Source of the DNA: Serratia sp. UGAL515B_01
GTDB taxonomy: Bacteria > Pseudomonadota > Gammaproteobacteria > Enterobacterales > Enterobacteriaceae
Direction of reading: 5' to 3'
Assembly: GCF_033095805.1 (NCBI RefSeq)
Contig: NZ_CP109901.1
Location: forward strand, 2,170,001 to 2,234,000
Length of the DNA: 64,000 bases
Position 1 is the first letter of the stretch, and every line of letters starts with the position of its first letter. Position numbers and translations under genes: made by a program. A model generated the notes under the pieces. The model was given only the letters and a program-made list of their open reading frames with translations. It made no database searches and was not told where the DNA came from. Below are positions 18,501 through 29,232 of the stretch, piece after piece.

Positions 18501-20689
18501 GTGTCCAGCGCCGTCAGGGTGGCGCGTTGCGTATTGATGTCGCCCTCACGCGCGGTGAGGTGCATCTCACGCGCCTGGAGCTGGCTGTCGTTCATCTCCA
18601 GCTGGCTGCCGCTGAGCGCCAGGGTGCCGCTGGCCAGGGTCTGCCCGACCGCCTGCAGGTCCTGACGGGTCGCCACGCGCAGGTCACCGCGGTCGGCCAG
18701 GCGGCCGTTGTTTTGTACCCCGGCGGCCAGCAGGCTCTGGCTGTCGCTCAGCAGGCGTTGGGCGTTGAGGGTCAGGTTGCCCTGGGAAAGCAGGGTGCCC
18801 GCCCGGTTATCGAAGTCGCCGGTCAGGTCCAGGGTAAAATCGGGGGTGCCGGTCTGGGCTATCAGGCCACCCACGTTGGAGAGCGCCTGAGCATGGAGCC
18901 CGACCTGCTCGGCCATCACCCGGGCGTTGTCACTGCGTAACAGCGAGGCGGTCGACGCCGCCAGCGTGCTGGCAGAGAGCGTGGCCCCCGTCAGGGTAAT
19001 CTCCCCCGGGGCAGTGAACGTGATGTGGCTGCCCTGGGTCTGGCTGCCGGTGAAATCCAGGGCGCCGTCGCGGGCGTTGAACACCAGGTCTCGCCCCTGG
19101 GTCTGGCTGTGGCGGGCGGTGATAGTCCCGCCATCAACGTTAAGCGTGAGGTCTCTCACTTGCGCCCGGCTGCCGGTGAGGGTGATATCGCCCCCGTGCG
19201 CGTTGAGCGTGACGTCGCCGCCCCGGGTCTGGCCGTTGTCGAGGTGGATACCCCCCGCCTGGGCGGTAAAGGCCAGGGTGGTGCCCTGCAGCTGGCTGTT
19301 GCTCAGGTCGATATCGCCGCCCAACGCGTTGAGGGTCAGGGCGTCCCCCTGAGTCTGGCTGCCGTTGAGGTCGAGGCGTTGTGCGGTGAACTGCAACGCG
19401 CTGCCGCTGAGGTTTTTACCTTGTGCACGCAGGGTGCCGCTGGCGTCGACGCGCAGGGTGGCCGGGGTCAGGTTGCTGTTGCCGGACTGCACCCCGGCCC
19501 CCAGCACCGCGGTGCGGCTGCTGTCCACCTCGGCCGCGCGCAACGTCGTGTCCCCGGCGGCGGCAATGGTACCCTGGTTGGTGAGAGTGCCGGCGGTGGT
19601 GAGCCGGTTGCTGGCCCCGGCGTACAGGGCACCGCGGTTGTCTATCCCGGCCGGGGTGTTGACGGTCAGGTGCTGAGCACTGTTGACCTGGCCACTGTTG
19701 ACCAGCATGCCGTCGGCGGTGATGACGATATCCCCGGCGGTCGAGCCTATCTCCCCGGCATTGTGGACGCCCACGCCGCTTTCGGTGCCTATCAGGCGGA
19801 TTTTACCGGCGTACATGCCGCCCAACTGGGCGACATCCACCGCCACGGTGGGCCGTGGGCTGCCGTCGGCGGTTTTGGCACTCACCGTCTGGTGGGCCGC
19901 ATCCACCTGGTTGCGCCCGGTAGTGACGTTAAGGTCGTTGGCCCACAGGCGGGCGTTGACCTTGACGGCGCGGGCAATCAGGTCGGTATGGTCCTGACGG
20001 CTGCTGTCCAGCCCGCCGCCCTGCACCACAATCTCGCCGCGCGCGACGTCATAGCCGGTCAGTTGGCCATTGAACAGCTGGGGCTGGCCGGTGGTGAGGG
20101 TGGCGCGATTGGCGTTGATAAAACCGCAGCCGCTGCAGGTGATGCCGGCCGGGTTGGCAATCACCACCTGGGCCTTTTGCCCGGCGACTTCGATAAAGCC
20201 GTTCAGCTGGCTGGGGTCACGGGCGTTGACTTCATTCAAAATGACCGTGGCTTCGCCGCGCGCCAGCCAGGGGTTGGCGGTGACCATGCCGGCAATCTGG
20301 GTCTGGGTGTTGAGGTGGCTGTTGTTGAGCACCACGCCTTTATTATCGACATCGAACTGGCTGTAGACGTTGCGCGACACCCCGGCGGCGCTGGGGGTCT
20401 GGATATTGACCTGCGGCGTGCCGTTGGCACTGCTGATGACGGTCGGCTGCTGGTTACCGGGTGCGCTGCCGTCAGCGACAATCTGCGCCTGCACCGGCTG
20501 AACGGCCCCGAGGGCCAACAGCAGCGCAAAGCACACGCCATGAACCTTGCCTCTCCACTGGCTAAGGGTCTGCCCGAAGCCGGAGGCGGGCGAGGCGGCA
20601 CCAGCACGACCTGCCCCGGCGATATCGGGTACCACCATCATCATGCCCCGAGCGGGGTTGAAAATGAGGCGGTAGCGATTTTTGTTCAT
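12569..20689 (-). CDS. cdiA: CdiA: contact-dependent inhibition exoprotein with EndoU nuclease C-terminus
   Basis: 2706 residues from the ATG at 20689 (AGGA upstream); a longer frame to 20764 would start inside a hairpin loop. An extended signal peptide (MNKNRYRLIFNPARG..., hydrophobic core 51-62, likely cleavage after Ala68 in VQA-QI) leads to a TPS secretion domain with VVIANPAGITCSGCGFINAN. Long filamentous FHA-type repeats follow, then the FHA-2/pretoxin region. The VENN junction is at residues 2410-2413 (DNA 13451-13462). The 297-residue C-terminus ends in a bacterial EndoU-type domain: HILYGD, GGHLYPG with the candidate catalytic His 2612, and VFPQNW. EndoU CDI toxins are RNases; a specific tRNA target cannot be read from the sequence. 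The body is markedly GC-rich, and the toxin end less so. Confidence 0.92.
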   Translation of the reverse strand: MNKNRYRLIFNPARGMMMVVPDIAGAGRAGAASPASGFGQTLSQWRGKVHGVCFALLLALGAVQPVQAQIVADGSAPGNQQPTVISSANGTPQVNIQTPSAAGVSRNVYSQFDVDNKGVVLNNSHLNTQTQIAGMVTANPWLARGEATVILNEVNARDPSQLNGFIEVAGQKAQVVIANPAGITCSGCGFINANRATLTTGQPQLFNGQLTGYDVARGEIVVQGGGLDSSRQDHTDLIARAVKVNARLWANDLNVTTGRNQVDAAHQTVSAKTADGSPRPTVAVDVAQLGGMYAGKIRLIGTESGVGVHNAGEIGSTAGDIVITADGMLVNSGQVNSAQHLTVNTPAGIDNRGALYAGASNRLTTAGTLTNQGTIAAAGDTTLRAAEVDSSRTAVLGAGVQSGNSNLTPATLRVDASGTLRAQGKNLSGSALQFTAQRLDLNGSQTQGDALTLNALGGDIDLSNSQLQGTTLAFTAQAGGIHLDNGQTRGGDVTLNAHGGDITLTGSRAQVRDLTLNVDGGTITARHSQTQGRDLVFNARDGALDFTGSQTQGSHITFTAPGEITLTGATLSASTLAASTASLLRSDNARVMAEQVGLHAQALSNVGGLIAQTGTPDFTLDLTGDFDNRAGTLLSQGNLTLNAQRLLSDSQSLLAAGVQNNGRLADRGDLRVATRQDLQAVGQTLASGTLALSGSQLEMNDSQLQAREMHLTAREGDINTQRATLTALDTLSLTANGNAGQTLDNQGGTLSARTVSLALGQLNNDAGRITASEDLTLGLQGDFTHQAGAWLQVGRDLTLTTPGAVTNAGQIIAGGTLNTHTGNLENSGSLVATQASLTSAGALTNRGEVQVNGRLETDVTTLFNTGTLISGDGTLRARERITNSGPQALIGATDENGTLALLAPVIENSDTVTDTDTAPSTTLLGMGNLVLAGGQDEDGQYRAAAQVLNISGLIESGKDLRVEATTLTNRRHILTADSDFVVADTQHGSAFWTPDTPDIPGGRYAEPPHGGSMNSDYIGTDYTSTLAYNHIDRISPEAQLLAGGDLTARVGTLENYWSKVSAQGAIDLTGVTLLQDGWGSAQRLMERTTSTGQWNYRTYKGELWSTAWGPEVKEQATSAYASSLTAHTISGSGVTLNNGATPGTVAPPSVRDNTGKAFSVEFNGLSLTPPSGGLYRFSVDPSVNSHYLIETNPAFANLNQWRGSDTVLAQLSTDPNRILKRLGDNAYEQRLVRDQVLALTGRAVMADYRDAQAQFEQLFADGLQYSQAFNIALGTGLSAEQMATLTHNIVLMETREVAGQTVLVPVVYLAGVKPGDLRANGAVIAAEDIRLTNMQGFTNAGAVTATRNLSLDMAKDVTLDNRGGLLQAGNTLQLGTLNSDIDLSGARLNAGSLRLDSGRDVLLRTETTLYGSDNGAVQRTDSQLGPLASITVSDGATINAQRDFIQQGASLTVGQDLQVTTGGDWVLNTTQTRDRIDTQYGGGSATSEHRRHLGSTVTVGGALNADVTHLTATGANLKADTVNVQAQGITLQAATDSLQVTGESSSQRHTSAVNLYDETLQGSQLSAKGDVRLNAAQDIALSASAIRTDGALNLAAGGNVTLSTQNEQHDAYRQHTGTSKGVLSSTTTHTEDSLSQTWAVGSLLSAGAIDVSGKNIAVSGSQVVADNDLALRAKESLTVTTAQQRESESHRYEQSKSGVMSTGGLGVMVGSSKTTMTDTGSTLSSVGSTVGSLMGNVTLSAGEDLTVKGSDVMAGKDLSLSGSSVSVLAAEHQSAQRHTVEQQQSGLTVALSGAAGGAVNTAVTTARQANKETDSRLAALQHTQAVLSGVQAGQAVGVELAKGGDARATVGLSASLGSQTSASDSQSQSTTAAGSTLTAGNNLSITATGKGTGSQKGDITVLGSQLKAGGDTTLSAERDVLLGGVANTQQTTGSNSGSGFGVGLDVSTAGVMASANANKSQGAENGNGTQWTETTIDSGNTVRITSGRDTTLTGAQVSGDTINLDVGRDLTLRSQQDSDRYDAHQSSMSGGLSVPVGPGAGSGVQFSTSRDKVNSNYDSVQEQTGLFAGKGGFDITVGNHTQLDGAVIASQADTSKNRLDTGTLGFSDIDNKADFKTEHQGGSFSTGGSRLGNVLSNSNNLALSGANHSGSAEGTTQAAIAEGTITIRDKDNQQQDIADLSRDTENANGSIAPIFDKEKEQNRLREAQLIGAIGGQAMDIARTQGQIAGLNAQKDPAALQAAREQLVAKGKPFTEADVQQQAYNTAMAQWGTGSAIQQGIQAATAAIQGLAGGNMAQALTGASAPYLAGVIKKATGDNQAANAMAHAVLGAVTAYASGNGALAGAAGAASAELLAPHILAGLGWDKDKLTEEQKQTVSLLATLAAGMAGGIVGDSTANALAGAQTGKNAVENNYLSVQEKTELELAKQKLQNSKDPAEREQAQQKINELREKDIASDKEVIDACGNGNAGSAACASARLKVIAAKGEYETGQYNNKVSDMYSDAYGQILNLLNITSVDAQNQQQVKDAMVNYAMVQLGVDKATAEQYVSTYDGMKIVAASMTPVLGGAAAAKLKGLMAESSISPANQKYVDILSPEAKQHILYGDSLTSGGHLYPGNPGKTVFPQNWSADKVVHAVGDIATSPDTQWFAQTGTGGIYTSKGKPANWVSYETRDGVRIRVVYQPATGKIVTAFPDNAPIPSSYKKTK

Positions 20690-20738
20690 GACGATGTTCC
20701 TGCTAAAAAGCGAAAAAGTAAGTTTTTGGGTGTCATAC

Positions 20739-20789
20739 CCCAATGACCTGAATCGATAGGCCATAACGCTGTCGATTCAGGTCATTGGG
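20739..20789 (-). other. 18-bp perfect inverted repeat between cdiB and cdiA
   Basis: CCCAATGACCTGAATCGA (20739-20756) is exactly complementary to 20772-20789, with a 15-base loop. In the cdiB-cdiA transcript it would form a very stable hairpin about 50 bases before the cdiA start. No T-run of terminator type follows. It could limit transcription or stabilise one mRNA section, or it may be a dispersed intergenic repeat. Confidence 0.85.
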
Positions 20790-20793
20790 AGAT

Positions 20794-20867
20794 ATCCCGG
20801 CCGAAACCGGGATGCGTACTTATCAGAAGCGGTAACCGATCCCGCTCTTGAAACAGCACAATGGGTA
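20794..20867 (-). pseudogene. Possible outer-membrane barrel C-terminal relic plus hairpin
   Basis: On the minus strand bases 20867-20823 read TPLCCFKSGIGYRF and stop. This resembles the last strand of an outer-membrane beta-barrel, which typically ends in an aromatic residue. A 7-bp hairpin ATCCCGG/CCGGGAT (20794-20813) follows. No longer reading frame supports it, so this is a weak call. Confidence 0.3.
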
Positions 20868-20920
20868 ACACATACAGTGGGGCATGTACGTCGCACGCAC
20901 CTGTCTGCATCGTCCGTACC

Positions 20921-22579
20921 TCAGAAATCCCAGTTCAGATTGAAGCCCAGCGTGACCGGGCTGGTCTTGAAACCGTCGGGTTTAGAGAGAGGCACCCCGG
21001 CAAACAGGTCATAACGGGTTTTAAAAACGCTGCCGCGCACGCCTATCACGCTACCTGCCAGGTTAGTCCCGAGCAGCTCTTCCGTGCCGCGACCGCTAAC
21101 GTGGCCGTAGTCCGCCCCCAGATACAGCTCCTGGTTCGGCACCGGTGTGCTCCAGGCCAATTCATTGCGTACCGTCCAGCCCGCATTGGCATTCAGGGTA
21201 CGTTCTCCGTCAAAGCCGCGCACCGTAAAGCGCCCACCAATCGCAAACTGGTCCTGCGGCGTCAAGGGGGTGTTGCTCATCTGGCGCTGATACTGCACCT
21301 GGTAGCGGAGTCTCTGCTTGCCCAGCGTAAACGGCACATTCAACTGGCTGGAGAGTTGAATGATTTTGCTCAACGCCGTGGCTTCACCAAAAAACTCTTC
21401 CGGGGCCGGGAGCGCACCGAACCAACGGGTGCCGCGCTGATAGCTGATACCGGCGTCCAGCGTCGCCTGCTGGATAAAGTGGCGATGTTGCAGCCCTATG
21501 CGCCAGCCTGCGGTGCGGCGGCGCTGCACTTCAACCTCGGTATCATTGATATAGTTCTTCGACCCACGCATCAGGATGTCGTAGGTAAAGGTGGTTTTCT
21601 GGCTGGCGCTGCGGTGCAGAACGCGGCTCAGTTGCACCGTCAGGTTCTGGCTGTCACCACGGTAAAGATAATCCCCATTCAACCCGGCCACGGTCTGGTG
21701 ATAATCAAAACGGCTGCCGGTCACCGACAGCATCGCGTAACGGAACGGTACCGAGTAGTGGGCAGTGACGTTTTTGCTGCTCTTGTCATTACCCGGTTGC
21801 AACGCACGCGTGCCGGAGAGATAGAACAGGTCACTCAGTGACAACGGGTTATCCAGCGACAGGGTCATTCCCCCCTGATAACGCCCGGTGCTTTTTGAAC
21901 CCGAGTCGTCCAGCGAGGCGCCCAAACGCCAGATTTTGGCCTGCTTCCAGCGCAGTTGGATGTCACTTTCCCCCGGGTGTTCACCGGGGACGATTTCCAT
22001 ATCGGCCTGCACGGTCGGCAGGCGCTGCAGGTTCTCCAGCCCCTGTTCGATATCGCGCAAATCCAGCAATTGACCCGCACGCGGCGGGAAAGCAGTAAAC
22101 AGGCTGACATACTGGCCGCTGTCGGGGGTCATTTTCACCTGTCGGATAAAGCCGGGCAGGATTTTCAATTGCAGCGTGCCGCTTTTTAAATCCTGCTGCG
22201 GAGCCAGCACGCGGGTGGTGATATAGCCGTGATCCACCAGACGGTTCTGCATCGTGCTCATCAGCAGGTTGATGCCCTTGCCACCCAGACACTGACCCTG
22301 TGCCTGATTGGCGATGCGCTGTAATGGCAACCAACGCGGCAGGGCTTCTTGACCACTCAGCTCCACGCGATCAATGTTAAAACAGGGTTTTTCCAACGGG
22401 AATACCAAACGCCCCAATCGCGAAACCGGGGGTGACAGACGCACATCGGGCGTAGGCGGCAGCAGCTGTTGCTCTAAAGCACGCTGGCGTTGCTGTTGCA
22501 GAATAAGTTGTTCGTTGTTATTGGTATCAGCGGCAGAGAATGCCAGAGGTGAAACCATCAAAAGCAAAGGGGTAACCAT
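20921..22579 (-). CDS. cdiB: CdiB: two-partner secretion outer-membrane transporter
   Basis: 552 residues in the ShlB/FhaC/CdiB family (Omp85 superfamily). A signal peptide ([16 protein letters not shown]) leads to a Gln-rich N-terminal helix region, a POTRA part (about 60-220; [12 protein letters not shown], ...[20 protein letters not shown]) and a 16-strand barrel with the conserved VRGF motif and a terminal Phe. It exports CdiA across the outer membrane. The frame extends upstream to a TTG at 22627, but that codon touches the AAGGA ribosome binding site. The ATG at 22579 overlaps the stop of a 13-codon upstream frame (TGATG), so coupling is the most likely way of starting. The order cdiB-cdiA-cdiI matches E. 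coli-type loci. Confidence 0.92.
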   Translation of the reverse strand: MVTPLLLMVSPLAFSAADTNNNEQLILQQQRQRALEQQLLPPTPDVRLSPPVSRLGRLVFPLEKPCFNIDRVELSGQEALPRWLPLQRIANQAQGQCLGGKGINLLMSTMQNRLVDHGYITTRVLAPQQDLKSGTLQLKILPGFIRQVKMTPDSGQYVSLFTAFPPRAGQLLDLRDIEQGLENLQRLPTVQADMEIVPGEHPGESDIQLRWKQAKIWRLGASLDDSGSKSTGRYQGGMTLSLDNPLSLSDLFYLSGTRALQPGNDKSSKNVTAHYSVPFRYAMLSVTGSRFDYHQTVAGLNGDYLYRGDSQNLTVQLSRVLHRSASQKTTFTYDILMRGSKNYINDTEVEVQRRRTAGWRIGLQHRHFIQQATLDAGISYQRGTRWFGALPAPEEFFGEATALSKIIQLSSQLNVPFTLGKQRLRYQVQYQRQMSNTPLTPQDQFAIGGRFTVRGFDGERTLNANAGWTVRNELAWSTPVPNQELYLGADYGHVSGRGTEELLGTNLAGSVIGVRGSVFKTRYDLFAGVPLSKPDGFKTSPVTLGFNLNWDF

Positions 22580-22620
22580 CACGCAGGCATGAGAACCGCG
22601 CAGAAAACGGGGGACAACAT
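22579..22620 (-). CDS. 13-codon upstream ORF coupled to cdiB
   Basis: ATG at 22620 sits seven bases after AAGGA, the only good ribosome binding site here. It encodes [13 protein letters not shown] and ends in TGA whose A is the first base of the cdiB ATG. It is either a real translational coupler or the mark of a frameshift in a once longer cdiB signal peptide, since the other frame ([14 protein letters not shown]...) also extends upstream. Confidence 0.45.
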   Translation of the reverse strand: MLSPVFCAVLMPA

Positions 22621-22663
22621 CAAACAATCCTTGCGAGAAAACGCTTATTATTCACGTGTGAAA

Positions 22664-22702
22664 ATTCGCGCGAATATTAACCATGTAAGGGGGTGTTTGC
22701 AA
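22664..22702 (-). promoter_or_regulatory. Predicted cdiB promoter with palindrome
   Basis: Minus strand: TTGCAA (22697-22702), 17-base spacer, TAATAT (22674-22679). A perfect 12-bp palindrome ATTCGCGCGAAT (22664-22675) overlaps the -10 edge and the expected start site, where a repressor could act. The 170 bases further upstream hold no gene; a small GGTAAC/GTTACC hairpin is at about 22736-22752. Confidence 0.45.
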
Positions 22703-22845
22703 TATAAATCCTCATGTTTGCTCAAGACAGCTCTGGGTAACAAGAAGTTACCAAACTGCAAAATTTTTAACGAATCACAAGGAGTTTTTATCACTAGACG
22801 CTTAATGTAACCCAGCTTAACGGGCCGTTTTCTGTATGCCAACCA

Positions 22846-22875
22846 ACAAGCCAGTAGCCGTCGCTACTGGCTTGT
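22846..22875 (-). terminator. Terminator of the asc operon
   Basis: ACAAGCCAGTAGC/GCTACTGGCTTGT forms a perfect 13-bp stem with a four-base loop, five bases past the ascB stop. The following bases are T-rich but without a clean T-run. Confidence 0.75.
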
Positions 22876-22879
22876 ATCG

Positions 22880-25782
<2,903 letters not shown>

Positions 25783-26083
25783 GAGGACAACTCTCATAAA
25801 TAGGTAACCGGTTTCACATATAATTGTTAAATGCATATTTAAATATCAATATATAAATTTTTAAATTATCAGATATGTGATGGTGATCTTTCGATAATCT
25901 GCGCATTGGCCTGCCTAGCCTCTGCCAGTGTGTATATACTCGCCATACTTCGAGCTGCTTGTATGTTGGTTTTCGGGGCCGCGTTAGCCAAAGAACGATT
26001 GGTTGTTGCGTTGCCGCCTTTCTGCAACTCGAACTCTTTAGCGTGTAGAATATGACTAGTTTTCAAGGAACCGGGAAAAAGCT
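25783..26083. promoter_or_regulatory. ascF / ascG divergent control region
   Basis: About 300 bases without a credible gene. GTAACCGGTTTC (25804-25815) holds the palindrome AACCGGTT with a central CG, as expected for a LacI-family operator, just upstream of ascF. A related half (GGAACCGGG, 26068-26076) lies immediately before ascG and could serve autoregulation. The stretch 25820-25880 is strongly AT-rich and must contain the ascF promoter. TGTGATGGTGATCTTT (25875-25890) matches only one half of a CRP site. Confidence 0.5.
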
Positions 26084-27103
26084 ATGTCTACAATGCAGGA
26101 AGTGGCCAAGAAAGCGGGCGTGTCAAAAGCCACTGTTTCACGTGTTCTTTCCGGTAAGGGGTACGTCAGCGAAGCAACCAAAAACCAGGTATACAAAGCG
26201 ATCGAAGAGGCAGGGTACCGCCCTAATTTGCTGGCAAGAAATCTGGCAACCAATAAATCTCAATGTATCGGTCTGGTGGTGACCAATACGCTGTACAACG
26301 GTAATTACTTTGGCGAGTTAATCTCTCAGGCGGCGCAAAAGCTGGAAAATAATGGGCGCCAACTCATTTTGGTTGACGGGAAACACAGCGCAGAGGAAGA
26401 GCAGGCGGCGATCCAATTTCTGCTCGATTTACGCTGTGATGCCATCATCATCTATCCCCGTTTCCTCACCGTCGATGTGATGGATGATATTATTGAGCAA
26501 TATAAACAACCCATAATGGTGGTTAACCGCAGGCTAAAAAAGCATCAGAGCCACTGTATTCGCTGCAACCATAAAGGTGCCAGTTTTAACGCGGCAAAAT
26601 ACCTGATTGAGCAAGGCCACCACGATATTGCTTTTATTACCGGCTCGCTGGATTCGCCCACTGCCATCGAACGACTTTCTGGCTACAAAGAGGCGTTAAT
26701 TCATTATGGTATTACGCCGCAGGATAGCCTGATCATAAAGGGAAAATGGACACCGAACAGCGGTGCCACAGCAATCAAATCGTTGCTAGACCAGCAGGTC
26801 GTCTTTAGCGCAGTCTTAGCCAGCAATGATGACATGGCCATTGGCGCTATCAAACAATTAAACGAGGCGGGCATGACCGTACCAGGTAACGTCTCTGTTA
26901 TCGGTTTCGATAACATTCCTACCGCGCCATACCTGATACCTGCATTATCCAGCGTTAAAGATCCGGTTAGCGATATGATGAATGAAGTGATTGACCGGTT
27001 GATTTCCATGCTCGACGGTGGTTATTTATCAAAAGTTAACGTTTTTACCTCAGAGCTGATGCTCAGGGATTCTGTTAGCCATGGGCCCTTCTGGGGTCAG
27101 TAA
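26084..27103 (+). CDS. ascG: LacI-family repressor of the asc operon (AscG-like)
   Basis: 339 residues. The N-terminal LacI HTH is MSTMQEVAKKAGVSKATVSRVL-SG with the hinge helix RPNLLARNLATNKS. A periplasmic-binding-like effector domain follows (from about residue 60) with SVIGFDNIPTAPYLIP near the C-terminus. Divergent from ascF, it probably represses ascFB until a beta-glucoside is present. No strong ribosome binding site is seen before the ATG; AAGGA is 14 bases away. Confidence 0.85.
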   Translation: MSTMQEVAKKAGVSKATVSRVLSGKGYVSEATKNQVYKAIEEAGYRPNLLARNLATNKSQCIGLVVTNTLYNGNYFGELISQAAQKLENNGRQLILVDGKHSAEEEQAAIQFLLDLRCDAIIIYPRFLTVDVMDDIIEQYKQPIMVVNRRLKKHQSHCIRCNHKGASFNAAKYLIEQGHHDIAFITGSLDSPTAIERLSGYKEALIHYGITPQDSLIIKGKWTPNSGATAIKSLLDQQVVFSAVLASNDDMAIGAIKQLNEAGMTVPGNVSVIGFDNIPTAPYLIPALSSVKDPVSDMMNEVIDRLISMLDGGYLSKVNVFTSELMLRDSVSHGPFWGQ

Positions 27104-27320
27104 TATCTCTGTTCGATCAGAGCCGCTGGCGAGAGGACCCTCTGGCGCGCTCAACGCCACCTTTTGCCAATGCTGCGGTATAACACCTTCTAAAGCACAG
27201 CTAACTGGACTAAGCGCGGTGTCACCAACCTTGCTTGATGCACGCAATAAGGTTGATGCAGCACATCGTGGTGTCGCATCGCCTGCACAGAGGCCACTAG
27301 GCTGTGTCCTTTGTATCTAG

Positions 27321-27530
27321 GATAACGCCGAAATATTGGCGCAATTGGCTGGGGTCATTGAAAAACATGCAGAACGGGAACGGCTTATTCGTGCCTTGCC
27401 TAATGCAGAAAGGCAAGTCCTGACCGCGATGGTGGTACGACGTCACCAATGGGCCACGATGCGGGTTGCGGAACGTAATAGATTACACTCGTCTCATACC
27501 CTGAGCCGTAAGATCACACCGTGCATAATA
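27321..27530 (+). pseudogene. IS110-family transposase remnant
   Basis: The translation DNAEILAQLAGVIEKHA ... LPNAERQVLTAMVVRRHQW..MRVAERNRLHSSHTLSRKI follows the middle part of IS110 transposases (DA-x-x-LA, then the RR-Q and AERNRL region). The N-terminal DEDD residues and the Ser-containing C-terminal domain are missing. It is preceded by a stop (27318). The 210 bases between ascG and this remnant contain nothing I can name. Confidence 0.65.
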
Positions 27531-27619
27531 GCCCCTTCAAATACTTGCCCAATACAAGGCAATCGAGGACAACTGCAGTCAACATCCAATAGCATACTGG
27601 ATGACATACCAGAATCACT

Positions 27620-27657
27620 AAAAACAAAAAACCCCATGCTTCTTATAAGCATGGGGT
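27620..27657 (-). terminator. Rho-independent terminator of serT
   Basis: ACCCCATGCTT/AAGCATGGGGT gives a perfect 11-bp stem with a five-base loop, followed on the minus strand by TTTTTGTTTTT. It begins eight bases after the tRNA end. Confidence 0.92.
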
Positions 27658-27664
27658 CTGTATT

Positions 27665-27752
27665 TGGCGGAAGGACAGAGATTCGAACTCTGGGACAGTC
27701 GCCCGTCGACGGTTTTCAAGACCGTTGCCTTAAACCACTCGGCCATCCTTCC
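27665..27752 (-). tRNA. serT: tRNA-Ser (anticodon TGA)
   Basis: 88 bases including an encoded CCA end (27665-27667). The acceptor stem is GGAAGGA/TCCTTCC, the anticodon loop CTTGAAA reads TGA, the extra arm is long as in type II tRNAs, and the T arm contains GTTCGAATC. It decodes UCN serine codons. Its 3' end points toward the accessory region on the left. Confidence 0.97.
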
Positions 27753-27763
27753 AATGGGCGCAG

Positions 27764-27792
27764 ATATTAACGATGCAGCCATGGAATGTCTA
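27764..27792 (-). promoter_or_regulatory. serT promoter
   Basis: Minus strand: TAGACA (27787-27792), 17-base spacer, TAATAT (27764-27769), then a GC-rich discriminator (CTGCGCCC), typical of growth-rate controlled tRNA promoters. The 160 bases from here to the ompC terminator show no gene. Confidence 0.75.
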
Positions 27793-27956
27793 TCGTTTTG
27801 ATGCAAAAAAGTGTGTCACCACATCCGTCCGCTTAAATTTCGCACCAATGGCGTTCAAAAAATAATGAAACTGGTTCAGGTGAGGTTTTTTCAATCAATC
27901 CAGTGTCCCCTGTTTCGATACCGATAACTTAACTGCCAGTGGTCGGAAGCAGGCAA

Positions 27957-27981
27957 TTAAAAAACGGCCCGGAGGCCGCTT
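27957..27981 (-). terminator. Terminator of ompC
   Basis: On the minus strand a CGGCC/GGCCG stem with a four-base loop is followed by TTTTTT. Confidence 0.85.
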
Positions 27982-28002
27982 TATCAGATCCACACCTGTA
28001 GA

Positions 28003-29115
28003 TTAGAACTGGTAGACCATGCCTACACCAACCACGTTGTCAGTGGCGATGCCAGCTGCTTGGTTGAATTCGTTCTTATCCAGCAGGTTGATTTTGTAAT
28101 CAACATAGGTGGACATATTTTTGTTGAAGTGGTATGTCGCACCCAGATCAACGAATTTAACCAGATCTTGGGAACCGTAATCGCGTTCGATATCCTTACC
28201 TTTAGATTGCAGATAAGCAATAGAAGGACGCAGACCAAAATCGAACTGATATTGTGCAACCAGCTCAATGTTTTGAGCTTTATTCGCGTAACCATAAGCA
28301 CGGTTAGTGCCACTGCCGAAATGGGTTGCATTATAAGACTGGGTGTACAATGCTGCAAGATAGAGGTTATTGGCATCGTATTTCAAGCCGCCAGTGTAGG
28401 CTTCAGCCTTGTTACCACGGCCCAGGATCGCGGCATTGATCCCAGCACCATTCTGGTCGTCGGTACGTTTAGAGTTAAAGAATGCACCCGCAGCACTGAT
28501 ACCGTAACCCAGATCGTAGGATACGGACATACCATAACCGTCACCATTTTGGCCTAATACAGTACGGCCATTGTTGCTTTCTTTAGCATTGCCGTTCTTA
28601 CCCTGATACTGCATGGCAAAATGCAGGCCATCAACCAAACCAAAGAAGTTATTATTACGGTAGGTAAGGACACCGCCAGCACGCTGAAACATGAAGTTGT
28701 CTTCAGTGTAATTCGGGCCACCAAATTCAGGCAAAACGTCGGTCCAAGCAGCAACGTCATACATCACGCCATAGTTGCGACCGTAGTCCAGTGAACCATA
28801 ATCACCAAATCTTAGACCGGCAAAACCCAACCGAGTAAATGAATTATTTTGGGCTTCAGTCTGGTTCAACTTGACTTCATATTCCCACTGACCATACCCC
28901 GTCAGTTGATTATTGATCTGGGTTTCACCGTTAAATCCAATGCGCATATACGATTTATCACCATCGTTACTGCGGTCGTTAGAGAAATAGTGAAGACCGT
29001 CAATCATACCATTTAAATTCAGTTTGTTGCCGTCTTTGTTGTATATTTCTGCCGCCCCCGCTGTCCCTGCAACCAGTATTGCAGGAATGATCAGGGAAAG
29101 TACTCGAAGTTTCAT
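28003..29115 (-). CDS. ompC: Outer-membrane porin OmpC
   Basis: 370 residues. A 21-residue signal peptide ([27 protein letters not shown]) is followed by a 16-strand general porin: N-terminal [15 protein letters not shown], the eyelet loop 3 motif PEFGG, and a terminal Phe in VGVGMVYQF. It forms trimers for passive diffusion of small hydrophilic solutes. The start has GAGGAT upstream. It lies next to micF on the divergent strand and to OmpR-type sites, as in E. coli, so osmolarity control by EnvZ/OmpR is expected. Confidence 0.95.
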   Translation of the reverse strand: MKLRVLSLIIPAILVAGTAGAAEIYNKDGNKLNLNGMIDGLHYFSNDRSNDGDKSYMRIGFNGETQINNQLTGYGQWEYEVKLNQTEAQNNSFTRLGFAGLRFGDYGSLDYGRNYGVMYDVAAWTDVLPEFGGPNYTEDNFMFQRAGGVLTYRNNNFFGLVDGLHFAMQYQGKNGNAKESNNGRTVLGQNGDGYGMSVSYDLGYGISAAGAFFNSKRTDDQNGAGINAAILGRGNKAEAYTGGLKYDANNLYLAALYTQSYNATHFGSGTNRAYGYANKAQNIELVAQYQFDFGLRPSIAYLQSKGKDIERDYGSQDLVKFVDLGATYHFNKNMSTYVDYKINLLDKNEFNQAAGIATDNVVGVGMVYQF

Positions 29116-29232
29116 CGTTATTATCCTCTTAATTTATATCAAACCACAGCCACTGCCACTGCTCTTGCGTGCATTATTAATGCAACAATGCATAACCATT
29201 TTGGGGTTAACGGTAGTATTAATCTATAAGTA

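Noticed and set aside
12569..20689. CRISPR-like repetition
   Set aside because: The repetition comes from degenerate FHA-type protein repeats, not from identical spaced repeats.
16163..20746. Long plus-strand frames (925 and 573 codons) opposite cdiA
   Set aside because: They mirror the GC-rich repeat structure of cdiA on the other strand, have no start signals and resemble no protein family.
22648..22842. 64-codon minus-strand frame upstream of cdiB
   Set aside because: It spans the predicted cdiB promoter, has no ribosome binding site and no similarity to known proteins.
25875..25890. CRP site upstream of ascF
   Set aside because: Only the left half TGTGA fits; the right half reads TCTTT instead of TCACA.
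25869..26066. 65-codon minus-strand frame in the ascF-ascG gap
   Set aside because: No ribosome binding site, no recognisable similarity, and it covers the expected control region.
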